Shown: piece after piece, positions 17,553 through 26,671 of the stretch
How the letters are laid out: the number at the start of each line of letters is the position of its first letter
Numbering within the stretch: the first letter of the stretch is position 1
Origin: Hymenobacter duratus
Lineage (GTDB): Bacteria > Bacteroidota > Bacteroidia > Cytophagales > Hymenobacteraceae
NCBI RefSeq assembly: GCF_014698995.1
Contig: NZ_JACWZZ010000001.1
Coordinates: 1,694,501-1,758,500 of the forward strand
Direction: 5' to 3'
Length of the DNA: 64,000 nucleotides
The notes under the pieces: generated by a model
Told to the model about the DNA's origin: nothing
Database searches by the model: none
The model's input: the letters and a program-made list of their open reading frames with translations, nothing else
Translations under genes and position numbers: made by a program

Positions 17553-18791
17553 CTATGGCAGCAGCAACGAACTGTCGCCGTAGCTCAGAAAGCGGTAGTC
17601 ATTGGCCAGCGCATGCTCGTACACCTGTCGCCAGCCGGGGCCTATCAGGGCAGCCACTAGCAGCAGCAGCGTGCTTTCCGGCTGATGAAAGTTGGTAATC
17701 AGCCCCTGGATAACCCGGAATCGGTAGCCCGGCGCAATCAGCAGCTGCGTGGTGGCATGCAACGTGTCAAGCTGCTGCTCAAGCATGAAGTCCAGCAAGG
17801 CCTGCAGTGCAGCGGCAGTGGCTAGCTCCGAGCCGGGCTCATAGGGCTGCCACTGGCCTACGTGTGGCACCGCATCACCGGAAAGCTGCCCCAGTGCCGC
17901 CTGCACTCCTAGCCAATACAGGCTTTCCAGGGTACGCAGACTGGTGGTGCCCACTGCCATAACCGGGCGCGGCGCATGCCCCAGCAACTGCCGCAGCACG
18001 GCTGCCGACACGCTGATTGGCTCTCCGTGCATGGCATGGCCCTCCATCCGGTCGGCCTTCACGGGCTGGAAAGTACCGGCTCCCACATGCAGCGTCACGC
18101 GCACCGACTGAATACCTCGCTGCGCGAGGTCAGCCAAGACCTGGTCGGAGAAATGGAGGCCGGCGGTGGGAGCGGCCACGGCCCCTTCCTGCACCGCATA
18201 CACCGTTTGGTAGCGCACGGCGTCCACGTCGGTGTCTTCGCGGTTGAGATAGGGAGGCAGGGGGAGGTGGCCGGCCCCGCGCAATACTTCCGCAAACGGC
18301 AGTGTGGCCGGCTCCCACCGGAACCGGATCAGGGAATACCCGTCAGCAGCCTCCTGGCGCTCAGCCGTGAGTGTGGCGGGTTGGCCCTGCGCCGTAAACT
18401 CCAGCGTGACAGGGCCGCTTTTCCAGCGTTTACCGTTGCCTACGAGGCATTTCCATACACATTCGCCGGTTTGCTGCATGGCCGGCTCGATGGCGCGGTG
18501 CGGTGCCACAGGTTCCAGGCAAAACAGCTCAATCAGGCCGCCTGTAGGCTTGTGGCAGAACAGCCGTGCCCGCACCACCTTGGTGTCGTTGAAAACCAGC
18601 AGCGAATCGGTGGGCAACTCGGTGGGCAAATCCCGGAACGTATGGTCCTGCATGGCGCCCCGGCGGTATACGAGCAGGCGCGACTGGTCACGCTGGGGCA
18701 GCGGCTCCGGGGCAATGCGCTCGGGCGGCAGCTGGTAGGTGTAGTCGTGGATGGAAAGCTGGCGTGGATCAACGGGCGAAGTGGTCGGCAT
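17553..18791 (-). CDS. queA: S-adenosylmethionine:tRNA ribosyltransferase-isomerase
   Basis: Transfers and isomerises the ribosyl moiety of S-adenosylmethionine onto preQ1-modified tRNA, giving epoxyqueuosine at the wobble position. The protein has 412 residues. Characteristic blocks are LLVFNDTKVVRARL, the GRWKSG-like GNGKRWKSG, LPLPPYLNR, AAPTAGLHFS, TLHVGAGTFQPV, VGTTSLRTLES and LITNFHQPESTLLLLVAA near the C terminus. A -7-like element (CAAAGGTA on +, TACCTTTG on -) lies at 18797-18804, only a few bases before the ATG, so the mRNA may be nearly leaderless. The upstream extension to 18875 is not family-like. Confidence 0.96.
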   Translation of the reverse strand: MPTTSPVDPRQLSIHDYTYQLPPERIAPEPLPQRDQSRLLVYRRGAMQDHTFRDLPTELPTDSLLVFNDTKVVRARLFCHKPTGGLIELFCLEPVAPHRAIEPAMQQTGECVWKCLVGNGKRWKSGPVTLEFTAQGQPATLTAERQEAADGYSLIRFRWEPATLPFAEVLRGAGHLPLPPYLNREDTDVDAVRYQTVYAVQEGAVAAPTAGLHFSDQVLADLAQRGIQSVRVTLHVGAGTFQPVKADRMEGHAMHGEPISVSAAVLRQLLGHAPRPVMAVGTTSLRTLESLYWLGVQAALGQLSGDAVPHVGQWQPYEPGSELATAAALQALLDFMLEQQLDTLHATTQLLIAPGYRFRVIQGLITNFHQPESTLLLLVAALIGPGWRQVYEHALANDYRFLSYGDSSLLLP

Positions 18792-18919
18792 AGCTACAAA
18801 GGTAGAAGCTGCCTCCCATTGCATAGCGCCCGCTTCGGAAAAGCTGCGGCCCGAAACGCAGCAAGCCCCCGGCATATCCTCATGCCAAGGGCTTGCCCAA
18901 GAAACTGCACAGCGGCAGG

Positions 18920-19711
18920 CTACTTCGCGCGCCGAAAAATCAGAAGGTGCTGCTGCGGAAGCGTCTGGCGGTTTTCCACGAACTCCAGGCCCACTGCCTC
19001 CACTTCCTTGCGGGCCTGTTCTTCGCTCATCTTATGAATGCGCTTGATGGGCACATTCACGTCTTCGGCCCGATATTCGACCAGTGCCAGCCGGCCGCCG
19101 GGGCGTAGCGCCTCTTTAATGGCCCGCATCATCTCACGCGGGTGGTCGAATTCGTGATAGGCATCCACGATAAGCACCAGATCCACTCCGCCGGCCGGCA
19201 GGTTCGGGTTCTGCACAGTGCCCAGCACCGGCTCCACATTGGGGGCCTTGTTCTGGGCCTTGTTGTCGCGCAGGTACTGTATCATCTCCGGCTGAATATC
19301 AACCGCCAGCACTTTGCCCTTGGGCACCAGCGAGCTGATCCGGAAAGAGAAATAGCCGGTTCCGGCCCCGATATCGGCCACCACGTCGGTGGGTTTCAGC
19401 TGTAGCTCGCGCAGCAGGATATCGGTACCCTCTTCTTCCTGCCGGTCGTTGCGTTCCAGCCAGTCGGCACCCTCGTGGCCCATTACGTGCGCAATCTGGC
19501 GCCCCTGGTAGTACTTGCCGATGCCATTGGGGTCTTTGGGAGCCGCCAGCCGGTAGCCGCTGGTGTCAGGAGCTATTGACTGGTCGGAGAGCAAATGCCG
19601 GTCGGCACCAAGGGCCGCCGAGCTTTCCATAGGAGTCTGGGTGCAGGACGTGGACGAAAGCAAAGCCAGTACCACCGACGCCTGGAGCAAAGAAGAGGAT
19701 ATCATACGCAC
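18920..19711 (-). CDS. Exported class I SAM-dependent methyltransferase-like protein
   Basis: A 263-residue protein with an N-terminal hydrophobic signal and a lipobox-like cysteine (STSC, Cys23), followed by a Rossmann methyltransferase fold: motif I DIGAGTGY (113-120), an acidic end of strand 2 (VLAVDIQPEM), motif IV-like VDLVLIVDAYHEFDHP, and GGRLALVEYR. Members with this signal are widespread in Bacteroidota and Proteobacteria, but a SAM-dependent enzyme outside the cytoplasm lacks an obvious supply of SAM. Either the signal is not cleaved or the protein binds something else. It is encoded alone, upstream of queA on the same strand (128 bp). Confidence 0.85.
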   Translation of the reverse strand: MRMISSSLLQASVVLALLSSTSCTQTPMESSAALGADRHLLSDQSIAPDTSGYRLAAPKDPNGIGKYYQGRQIAHVMGHEGADWLERNDRQEEEGTDILLRELQLKPTDVVADIGAGTGYFSFRISSLVPKGKVLAVDIQPEMIQYLRDNKAQNKAPNVEPVLGTVQNPNLPAGGVDLVLIVDAYHEFDHPREMMRAIKEALRPGGRLALVEYRAEDVNVPIKRIHKMSEEQARKEVEAVGLEFVENRQTLPQQHLLIFRRAK

Positions 19712-19902
19712 AGGTGCAAATAAACCGTGTTCCGACCAACATCCTATTCTCCGGAAGGGTTCGGCCAGGTTGTGGTAGAACGGCCGAGCTATGTTTTGCC
19801 CGGATTAAAAATGCAGCAAACCCCACGAATTTTCCCGCCATATTCTAATTTGGCCCGTACAAAGCCTGTTTACGCAGTTTTCACCAACCCTTTCCTTCTT
19901 TT

Positions 19903-20532
19903 ATGAAGCACCTTTTCCACCACCTGCCCAAGCTGGCGGCCCTTGCCGCCATTGCCCTGAGTGCCAGCAGCTGCAACCGCGCCGAGTATGCCATGCTGCC
20001 CAAAACCACGCCTTACCACGCTACCTACCATGGCACTGCCAAGATGACGGCGCCCGTAGCGCAAAAGCAGGAAGTAGCTGTGGCAGAAACGCAGTCTGCA
20101 GTTGTAGAAGAAAAAAATGTTGTGGCTGAAGCACCGGCAGCGGTAGCCGCAGCCCCGGTTGCCGCTCCGGCCACCACCACAGAGCCCGTAGCTGCGGCAG
20201 TTGCCGCTCCGGTAGCTGCTGCTGCTAAAGCTGCTCAGCCCGCCACGGCGGCTGCGGCCCCGCGCAAGCTGAACCTGATGGAAAAAGTAGCTTTCAATAA
20301 AGTGGTCAAGAAGGTTGACAAACTGGCCAGCAAAGTTCAGTTTAAGCAGGGCAGCGAAACGGCCGGCACCAGCAAAATAGGTGGCTACCTGCGCACGGGT
20401 ATCATCCTGTTGCTGGTTGGTCTGCTCGTTTCTTTGCTGAGCGGTATCAGCAACATATTCGGCATCATCGGCGGTATCCTGGCCATCATTGGTCTGATCT
20501 TCATTATCCTTTGGCTGCTCGACGAAGTCTAG
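19903..20532 (+). CDS. Alanine-rich lipoprotein with C-terminal hydrophobic hairpin
   Basis: A 209-residue protein of unknown function. Its signal ends in a lipobox (SASSC, Cys24) and is followed by NRAEYAMLPKTTPYHATYHG. A long Ala/Val/Pro-rich low-complexity linker (about 50-120) leads to a basic helix (LNLMEKVAFNKVVKKVDKLA) and a C-terminal pair of hydrophobic segments (about 163-205, IILLLVGLLVSLLSG and IFGIIGGILAIIGLIFIILW). The same layout recurs in the next gene, so the two are tandem paralogues. A two-membrane topology (lipid anchor plus C-terminal helices) is possible. It is followed by a terminator. Confidence 0.78.
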   Translation: MKHLFHHLPKLAALAAIALSASSCNRAEYAMLPKTTPYHATYHGTAKMTAPVAQKQEVAVAETQSAVVEEKNVVAEAPAAVAAAPVAAPATTTEPVAAAVAAPVAAAAKAAQPATAAAAPRKLNLMEKVAFNKVVKKVDKLASKVQFKQGSETAGTSKIGGYLRTGIILLLVGLLVSLLSGISNIFGIIGGILAIIGLIFIILWLLDEV

Positions 20533-20555
20533 CCTTCGCCTGACGGACATAGTAG

Positions 20556-20587
20556 AACCCCGGCCGCTATGGTCGGGGTTTTTTTGT
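20556..20587 (+). terminator. Rho-independent terminator
   Basis: Stem AACCCCGGCC / GGTCGGGGTT with one G-T pair and a 5-nt loop, followed by TTTTTTG. It follows the first lipoprotein gene by 24 bp and separates it from its paralogue. Confidence 0.88.
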
Positions 20588-20676
20588 GGCCTGCCGGACT
20601 AGGCGCTAAAAAACCGGAAGCAAGCAGGTAGTGTGGCTGAATTAGCGTTTCTTGCCGCAACTTACTGTTGCTATCC

Positions 20677-21273
20677 ATGAAGCTTTATTCCGTATTGGCG
20701 TGCCGGTTTCTGGCCGTTTTGCTGCTCAGCGGCTGCCAGGGTGCCCATGTCGCCACCTTGCTGCCACGCACGGCCTCCTACGCTCCGGCCCCTGTGTCTC
20801 AGGCCGACGACTCCCCCGTTGCTGCGGCTTCTGATGCCCGGCCGGTAGCCGCCGCCACGCCAGCAGAACCGGTACTGCTGGCGTCAACCGCAGCAACTGC
20901 AGCGCCAATGCCGGCCCCGTCAATCGGCCGGCCGCTTGCGCCAGACATGCCTCGGCAGCAATTCGTTCAGGCCCTACCCGACACCAGTCGGGTGCAGCAG
21001 CAGCCAAATGGCCCGACGGCTGAGCAGATTAAGGAAGCGGACAAACGGACTACTACCGTCAATATCTTTGGCGTATTGCTCCTGCTGCTGGGTCTTGGCC
21101 TGCTGATTGGAGGCATTAGCGTAGGAGGGTGGGGCGGACTGGCGTTGTTTGTATATGGGTTCGTACCGCTGATCCTGAGCATTCCGCTTATGATATTCAG
21201 GAGCAAAAACAGCACCCGCCGCCTCGCCAGTGAGAAGCTGAAAGCTGAACGGAAAGCCGCCCGCAACAAGTAG
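20677..21273 (+). CDS. Paralogue of the preceding alanine-rich lipoprotein
   Basis: A 198-residue protein of unknown function. The lipobox LLLSGC (Cys20) is followed by QGAHVATLLPRTASYAPAPV, which aligns with the N terminus of the neighbouring lipoprotein (polar stretch, LP-[KR]-T, then Tyr). An Ala/Pro-rich linker follows, then a short charged segment (EQIKEADKRTTTVNI) and two C-terminal hydrophobic segments (about 130-170) ending in a strongly basic tail (STRRLASEKLKAERKAARNK) that is probably cytoplasmic. ATG 20677 is chosen because the signal peptide begins MKLYSVLA; an upstream Met three codons away is possible. Confidence 0.76.
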   Translation: MKLYSVLACRFLAVLLLSGCQGAHVATLLPRTASYAPAPVSQADDSPVAAASDARPVAAATPAEPVLLASTAATAAPMPAPSIGRPLAPDMPRQQFVQALPDTSRVQQQPNGPTAEQIKEADKRTTTVNIFGVLLLLLGLGLLIGGISVGGWGGLALFVYGFVPLILSIPLMIFRSKNSTRRLASEKLKAERKAARNK

Positions 21274-21286
21274 CCGCCCGATGGTG

Positions 21287-23836
21287 CTACATCGGGTCCA
21301 CGTCGGTTACGAAGCGTGCCTGTTTGTAGTCTTTCTGGTCGCGGATGATGTTGATGGCGTCCAGAATATCGGCTTTGGCGGCTTTGAGCACGGTATGCTC
21401 GCGGCTGAGCTTGATGGTGATTTCCTGTAGGTAAAAATTGCGAATCCGGAAGATGTAGGGCGCTTCCGGTCCCAGCACAGCCTCGCGGCCCAGCCGTTCC
21501 ACCAGCTCGCCGGTCAGCAGCATAGCCGCCCGTTCAGCCAGCACCTGGTCCATGTGCTTCACCGTGAGCCGGATAATGCGCATGAAGGGCGGGTAGCCAT
21601 GCTCGCGCCGTTGTGTGATTTCGTACTCGTAGAACTCCAGGTAGTCGTTGCGCATCACCTTGTCGAAGATGACCTGCTGCGGGTCGGCGGTCTGGATGAT
21701 GACCTTGCCTTTCTTGCCCTTGCGTCCGGCCCGGCCGCTCACCTGCACAAACATCTGAAACGCCCGCTCGTGCGCCCGGAAGTCGGGGTAATGGATGATT
21801 GAGTCGGCGTTGATGATGCCCACCAGACTCACGTTGGCAAAATCCAAGCCCTTGGTCACCATCTGGGTGCCCACCAGCACGTTGGTATTCTGCTGCTCAA
21901 AGTCGCTGATGATTTGCTGGTAGGCGTTTTTGGCGCGCGTCGTGTCGAGGTCCATGCGCTGCACGTTGGCTTGGGGCAGCATTACCTTCAGGTCGTCCTC
22001 AATCTTCTCAGTGCCAAACCCCACGGTTTTGACGTTGCGCGAACCGCAGGCCGGACACTGCACCGGCATCCGGTCGTGGTGGCCGCAGTAGTGGCAGCGC
22101 AACTCGTGGGCCTGCTTGTGGTAGCTCAGGCTCACGGCGCAGTTCGTGCACTTCGGAATCCAGCCGCAGTCGAGGCAGTTGATAAAAGGCGCGTAGCCGC
22201 GACGGTTCTGGAATAGAATCACCTGCTCCTTCTGGGCCAGCTTGCTTTCCATTTCCGCCATCAGCTCCGGCGTGAAGTGGTTGAGCAGCGTTTTGCTTTC
22301 GCGGGCCTTGCGGGTGTCCACCAGCTCAATTTCGGGCAGGCCAGCCTCGCCGTAGCGCTTAGTGAGCGTCACGAGGCCATAGCGGCCGGCGCGGGTCTGG
22401 TAATAGGTTTCCACGGCCGGCGTGGCCGAGCCCAGCAGCGTTTTCGAGCCCTGAAAGTTGGCCATCATCAGGGCCACCTCGCGGGCATTGTAGCGCGGCG
22501 CCGGGTCGTACTGCTTGTAACTCGACTCGTGCTCCTCGTCCACGATGGTGAGGGCCAGATTGTCGAAGGGCAGGAACACCGAAGAGCGCACGCCCACCAC
22601 CACTTGGAAGCGGCCCGAAAGCACGCCATTCCACACTTCCACCCGCTCGTTGTCGGAGAATTTGGAGTGGTACACGCCCAGCCGCGAGCCGAATACGCGC
22701 ATGAGGCGGGTTACAATCTGAGCCGTGAGGGCAATTTCGGGCAGCAGATACAGCACCTGCCCGCCGCCGTCCAGCGCCTGCCTAATCAGCTCAATGTAGA
22801 TTTCCGTTTTGCCCGCGCCCGTCACGCCGTGCAGCAGCACAATGTCCTTGGTCTGAAACTGGTCCAGAATGTCGTCGTGGGCCGTCTGTTGCGCTTCGCT
22901 GAGCTGGAAGTGCATGTTAGCTTCTGTGGCATCATCTAACGGAAAGCGCGACACAATCTGGTCGAACTGCTCCAGCACGCCGTTTTTGATGAGCGTATTG
23001 ACGGCGGAAGGGGAGAGGTGCGGCGCCGACGTGAGGTAGGCCTTTTCGATGCCCGTGTGGTTGGCGTGCTCGTTCTGGTAGACCGGCACTTTTTGCAGGT
23101 AGCGCATCAGTACATCCAGCTGCTTGGCCTTGCTGGCCAGCTGCGCAAACAAGCCTTCCAATGCTGCTTCGGCCACAAAATGATGTGCCAGCCGCACCTT
23201 CTTCACCACCTTCGGTGCGTATTTGTCGGCCAGATGCTCAAACAGGAAAATAGCTTCCTTGTGCATCAGGCTCTTGATGACCTTATGGAAGGACGCAATG
23301 CCGAGCACGTCGCCTACTTCCGTGAACGTCATAGACTTGCCTTCCTCGCCGTCGAGCAATGTGGCTACTACCTTCTGCTCCTGCTCACTCAGCGGATACC
23401 GGTCGGCCTCATCGGTGTTCAGCCATACAGGGTGCAGCTGGATGCGGCTTTCAGAGTTGAGCTTGAGCGCGGCCGGCAGCGCGGCGTTTATCACCTCGCC
23501 CAGCGTGCACAGGTAGTAGTCGGCCATCCAGCGGAATAGCTTCAGCTGCGGCTGCGTCACTACCGGCGTCTCGTCGATGAATTCCAGAATGTACTTGGCC
23601 TGATAGTCCTTGGGCGGCGTTTCGTGCACGGCCGCCACAATGCAGCTCAGGGTACGTTTGGCCCCGAACTGCACAATCACGCGCCCGCCAATCACGACCT
23701 GGTCGTTCAGCTCGAAGGGCACGCGGTAGGTATACAGCTTGGGCAGCGGTAGCGGCAGAATCACGTCGGCGAAGAGCGTGACACGGTCGGCGGCCGGCTC
23801 AGGCTGCGGTTGAACAAAGTCGAACGTAAGGCTCAA
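21287..23836 (-). CDS. priA: Primosomal protein N' (replication restart helicase PriA)
   Basis: DEAH-family 3'-5' DNA helicase that recognises stalled forks and reloads the replisome. The N-terminal DNA-binding domain begins FDFVQPQPEP; the helicase core has Walker A GVTGAGKTE and DEEH (motif II). The zinc-binding region carries eight cysteines in four CxxC pairs (CLDCGWIPKCTNC, CHYCG, CPACG). The C-terminal part ends DVDPM. The longest frame starts at an ATG at 23884, but a TTG at 23836 (TTG AGC CTT) begins right at the conserved part and a -7-like element (TATCTTTA on -, 23863-23870) lies between them, so I chose TTG; this gives 849 residues. Confidence 0.95.
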   Translation of the reverse strand: MSLTFDFVQPQPEPAADRVTLFADVILPLPLPKLYTYRVPFELNDQVVIGGRVIVQFGAKRTLSCIVAAVHETPPKDYQAKYILEFIDETPVVTQPQLKLFRWMADYYLCTLGEVINAALPAALKLNSESRIQLHPVWLNTDEADRYPLSEQEQKVVATLLDGEEGKSMTFTEVGDVLGIASFHKVIKSLMHKEAIFLFEHLADKYAPKVVKKVRLAHHFVAEAALEGLFAQLASKAKQLDVLMRYLQKVPVYQNEHANHTGIEKAYLTSAPHLSPSAVNTLIKNGVLEQFDQIVSRFPLDDATEANMHFQLSEAQQTAHDDILDQFQTKDIVLLHGVTGAGKTEIYIELIRQALDGGGQVLYLLPEIALTAQIVTRLMRVFGSRLGVYHSKFSDNERVEVWNGVLSGRFQVVVGVRSSVFLPFDNLALTIVDEEHESSYKQYDPAPRYNAREVALMMANFQGSKTLLGSATPAVETYYQTRAGRYGLVTLTKRYGEAGLPEIELVDTRKARESKTLLNHFTPELMAEMESKLAQKEQVILFQNRRGYAPFINCLDCGWIPKCTNCAVSLSYHKQAHELRCHYCGHHDRMPVQCPACGSRNVKTVGFGTEKIEDDLKVMLPQANVQRMDLDTTRAKNAYQQIISDFEQQNTNVLVGTQMVTKGLDFANVSLVGIINADSIIHYPDFRAHERAFQMFVQVSGRAGRKGKKGKVIIQTADPQQVIFDKVMRNDYLEFYEYEITQRREHGYPPFMRIIRLTVKHMDQVLAERAAMLLTGELVERLGREAVLGPEAPYIFRIRNFYLQEITIKLSREHTVLKAAKADILDAINIIRDQKDYKQARFVTDVDPM

Positions 23837-24052
23837 AAGGAAGTCAGACTGGAAGCGGAAAGTAAAGATAGCACAGCAGGGCACTGGCTCCGCAGCCCTG
23901 GCACAAGCAACGTGTGCAGGCTATATTATGCTGTGAGCGTTGAAAGCGACCTAACGCCCTGTTGGTCTGTGTAAACGAAGTAAGCTTGCTGGCAAAACAG
24001 CATTCCGGTAATAACAAGCGCTGCGTTTGCGGCTACCTATGAACTGAAAAAC

Positions 24053-24080
24053 AAAACCCGGCCGATAAGGGCCGGGTTTT
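24053..24080 (-). terminator. Rho-independent terminator of the GSCFA gene
   Basis: Perfect 11-bp stem AAAACCCGGCC / GGCCGGGTTTT with a 6-nt loop, just after the stop codon of the - strand gene at 24091. Confidence 0.87.
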
Positions 24081-24090
24081 TAAAACTTAT

Positions 24091-26493
24091 TTACCCGTTT
24101 TCTGACGGTGTGTCCGGCGTTGCGGGCTTCCGCCGGGGCGGCCGTTGCCGCTTGGATGTGGGGGGCGTTTCCACAGCAGGTTCTGCTGAGGGAGGCACAA
24201 TGGCAGTAGGCTTACGGCTCTTTGGGGCCCTCCCTTTAGCTGGTTCAGCAGCCACAGCCGGAGTCGGCGCGACCGGTGCCTCGGCTTTCGGCTTCGCCCG
24301 TGACTTACGAACCGGCCGTGCTGGCTCCGCAGGAGTCGCCGCTGCTTCCGCGGAAGCAGCGGTATCTGGCGCAGCATCCTTGGGCTTGGCCGCCCGGCGC
24401 GGTTTGCTGGCTGGCTTCGCTGGTGCAGCATCAACTGGCTCCGATGGCGCTGCAGGAGAAGCTACGGCCGGCATAGATACGGGGGCTGCAGGCCTGCTCT
24501 GCGGACGGGCGGGCCGGTCAGCGCGGGTAGCTTTGCCACTGGCGCTCAGCTGGCCGGACGCTCCGGTACCTTTCGTATCCGGTATCGACGGGGCGACAGA
24601 AGTAGCCGGCGGTGTGGTAGCTGGGACAGGTGCTACCACCGTTACTGCTTCGGCTATGGGTGGGGTAGGAGGAGCTAATGAAGCGGTGGCCTCCTCGGAA
24701 GTGGGCGCGTCGCTGTTATTGTATAGCGGTTTAGTGCGCGAGGAAGTGCGGTGCGGTTTTCGCAGCGCAGCAGCCCGCTTCTCACTGGCCGAGCGGCCTG
24801 TGCGCTCTGGCCGCCGGCTCTGACCAGATTCGTCGCCTGACGTGGGTTCGGACGCTTCGCTTGCCGGCAGCGCCGCCGAAGAAGAATCCGTAGCAGCTGG
24901 CTGTGGCTCCGAAGGGATGAGCTGCTGCAACTCAGCGGCCTCTGGCTCCTGTGGCCTCGGCTCCGATCCGGCTATCCCGTTCTGGTCTTCCGACTGAGCA
25001 TCAGCAGAACGTCGGCCCCGCCCACCACGGCGCGAATTGCGCTTGCGCCGCTCCATAGCCGTTTGCAGCGGCAGGTCAGAGTTGGCTGAGATAATGACAG
25101 CCGGCGCTTCCGGTAGCACCGCAGGAGCTTCCTGTCCACCGGTATCAACTGCGGGCACCGATACGGAAACTACATCCCCGGCCTCCGATGCAGCTGCTTC
25201 GGCGGCTAGGCGGGCAGCGTGCTTCTTTTTATTGCGCTTGGCGCCGCCACGGCTACGCCGCTTTTTCTTCGCTGGCGCCACCTCACCAAGCAGTGCAGCC
25301 GTTTCGGCTTCGGCAGAACTAGCTAAATCCTGGATGCCAGCGGAGGCGGAAACCGACTCGAATTCTTCGTATTCCTCGGTTTCTTCAGCCGCTTCTTCAG
25401 CTTTCTGTTCTGCAGCTACAGCGCGGACCGGAGCACTCGGATAGGGTTCAGCGTACTCACCAATATCGATCCGCTCTTCGGTATCCTCCAGTTCGGGCGC
25501 GGCCTGCTTAGGCTCCGGCAGGCTTTCAATCTGGCGGCGCACATCCAGAATTTCCATGCGTACATCGGCCTGAGCCGATAGACGCTCTAGCTTCTCCAGG
25601 GTACTTTCCAGGAACTGCCGGTGCTCCGGCGATGCCAGATGCAGGGGCCGGTGCTGTAGCGCCAGCCGTATGGCCTCCCACTCCTTGCGGAATCGTCCGA
25701 AGCCAGCATCGAAGTAGATGCGTGCAAACCGTTCCCAGATGTAGTCTTCTGCTACTTTCGATGGGTGCAGCATATCCTCGGCGTAGAACCGGTAGTCCCG
25801 CAAATCGTCGAGTAGCAGTTCGTAGGCCGGGAAGTAAGAAACGTCTGGGAGCAGCTCGCTCAGGTAATGGCAGGCTACCCGCAGCACCGATTTGCTTACC
25901 GCGTTCAAAGGCAGCGTATCCTTCATGTGCCGCACCGGGCTGACCGTCAGCACAAACCGCAGCTTGGGGTTGCGTAGCCGCAGGTAGGCATGAGTTTCCG
26001 CTACCGCATTAATGATTTCATCCGGAGTGAGCAACTCCTTATCGAACTTATCAGCTGCGACTTTGTGGCAGTTGCTGACTAGCTCACCGGTTTCCTTGAG
26101 ACGGTGTACCCAGGCAGTACCCAGCGTGAGTACCACTACGTCAGCCGTCGCCAAGAACACGCCTGTATCGCGCAGAAGCTGCTGCACCTGCTGCAGCAAA
26201 TCCACCGGCGAGTCCGCGCCTACGGTAGCGTGCAGGTCGTAGCTCTGCCAGCGGCCCCGGGCCTCCACTAGGTGCTGCTGCCAGTCCATGTCTTCGCCGG
26301 CCGCCGCCCGCAGCAGGCGGCAAGCCAGCACCGGATTGAAGACCGTACCAAAAGGATTGACCAGAGTATGGACCTTATCAGCAGCCAGCCGGTTGCCAAT
26401 GCTGTCCGAAAAGCAGGAGCCTATTGTCAGTATCCGCGCGGAAAGCGGCAACTGGTACGGGTGCGGGACAAGCGGTAATTCAGTACGAAACAT
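24091..26493 (-). CDS. GSCFA-domain protein with long low-complexity tail
   Basis: An 800-residue protein. Residues 1-325 form a GSCFA domain (an SGNH-like fold typical of Bacteroidota; its role is unknown): LTIGSCFSDSIG near residue 22-33, NPFGTVFNP, VVVLTLGTAWVH, FVLTVSPVRHMKD and DMLHPSKVAEDYIW, so the Ser/His-type catalytic positions look present. From about 345 on, the chain is disordered and rich in Ala, Pro, Ser and Glu, with strongly basic islands (KKKRRSRGGAKRNKKKHAAR, ERRKRNSRRGGRGRR, RRPERTGRSASEKR, KPRRAAKPK, KRQRPPRRKP). GSCFA proteins of about 320 residues are usual, so the tail of more than 450 residues is unusual. ATG 26493 starts MFRTELPLV. Confidence 0.87.
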   Translation of the reverse strand: MFRTELPLVPHPYQLPLSARILTIGSCFSDSIGNRLAADKVHTLVNPFGTVFNPVLACRLLRAAAGEDMDWQQHLVEARGRWQSYDLHATVGADSPVDLLQQVQQLLRDTGVFLATADVVVLTLGTAWVHRLKETGELVSNCHKVAADKFDKELLTPDEIINAVAETHAYLRLRNPKLRFVLTVSPVRHMKDTLPLNAVSKSVLRVACHYLSELLPDVSYFPAYELLLDDLRDYRFYAEDMLHPSKVAEDYIWERFARIYFDAGFGRFRKEWEAIRLALQHRPLHLASPEHRQFLESTLEKLERLSAQADVRMEILDVRRQIESLPEPKQAAPELEDTEERIDIGEYAEPYPSAPVRAVAAEQKAEEAAEETEEYEEFESVSASAGIQDLASSAEAETAALLGEVAPAKKKRRSRGGAKRNKKKHAARLAAEAAASEAGDVVSVSVPAVDTGGQEAPAVLPEAPAVIISANSDLPLQTAMERRKRNSRRGGRGRRSADAQSEDQNGIAGSEPRPQEPEAAELQQLIPSEPQPAATDSSSAALPASEASEPTSGDESGQSRRPERTGRSASEKRAAALRKPHRTSSRTKPLYNNSDAPTSEEATASLAPPTPPIAEAVTVVAPVPATTPPATSVAPSIPDTKGTGASGQLSASGKATRADRPARPQSRPAAPVSMPAVASPAAPSEPVDAAPAKPASKPRRAAKPKDAAPDTAASAEAAATPAEPARPVRKSRAKPKAEAPVAPTPAVAAEPAKGRAPKSRKPTAIVPPSAEPAVETPPTSKRQRPPRRKPATPDTPSENG

Positions 26494-26615
26494 TACTAGA
26501 AGATAGGGCCGAAAACAGGCCAACGGACAGGCAACCTACTCAACATCGTTGGTTCAACCAAACGTAGGCCAAATAGCACCTCATTCCGGAGATACGAGTA
26601 AATGACTGCCACAGG

Positions 26616-26655
26616 ATTAAAAAAAAGGCCCGGCTGCGCAAACAGCCGGGCCTTT
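26616..26655 (-). terminator. Rho-independent terminator of the rpsF-rpsR-rplI operon
   Basis: Perfect 13-bp stem AAAGGCCCGGCTG / CAGCCGGGCCTTT with a 6-nt loop; on the - strand it is followed by T8. It lies 16 bp after the rplI stop codon. Confidence 0.93.
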
Positions 26656-26671
26656 CCAGAAGCGCAGTTGC

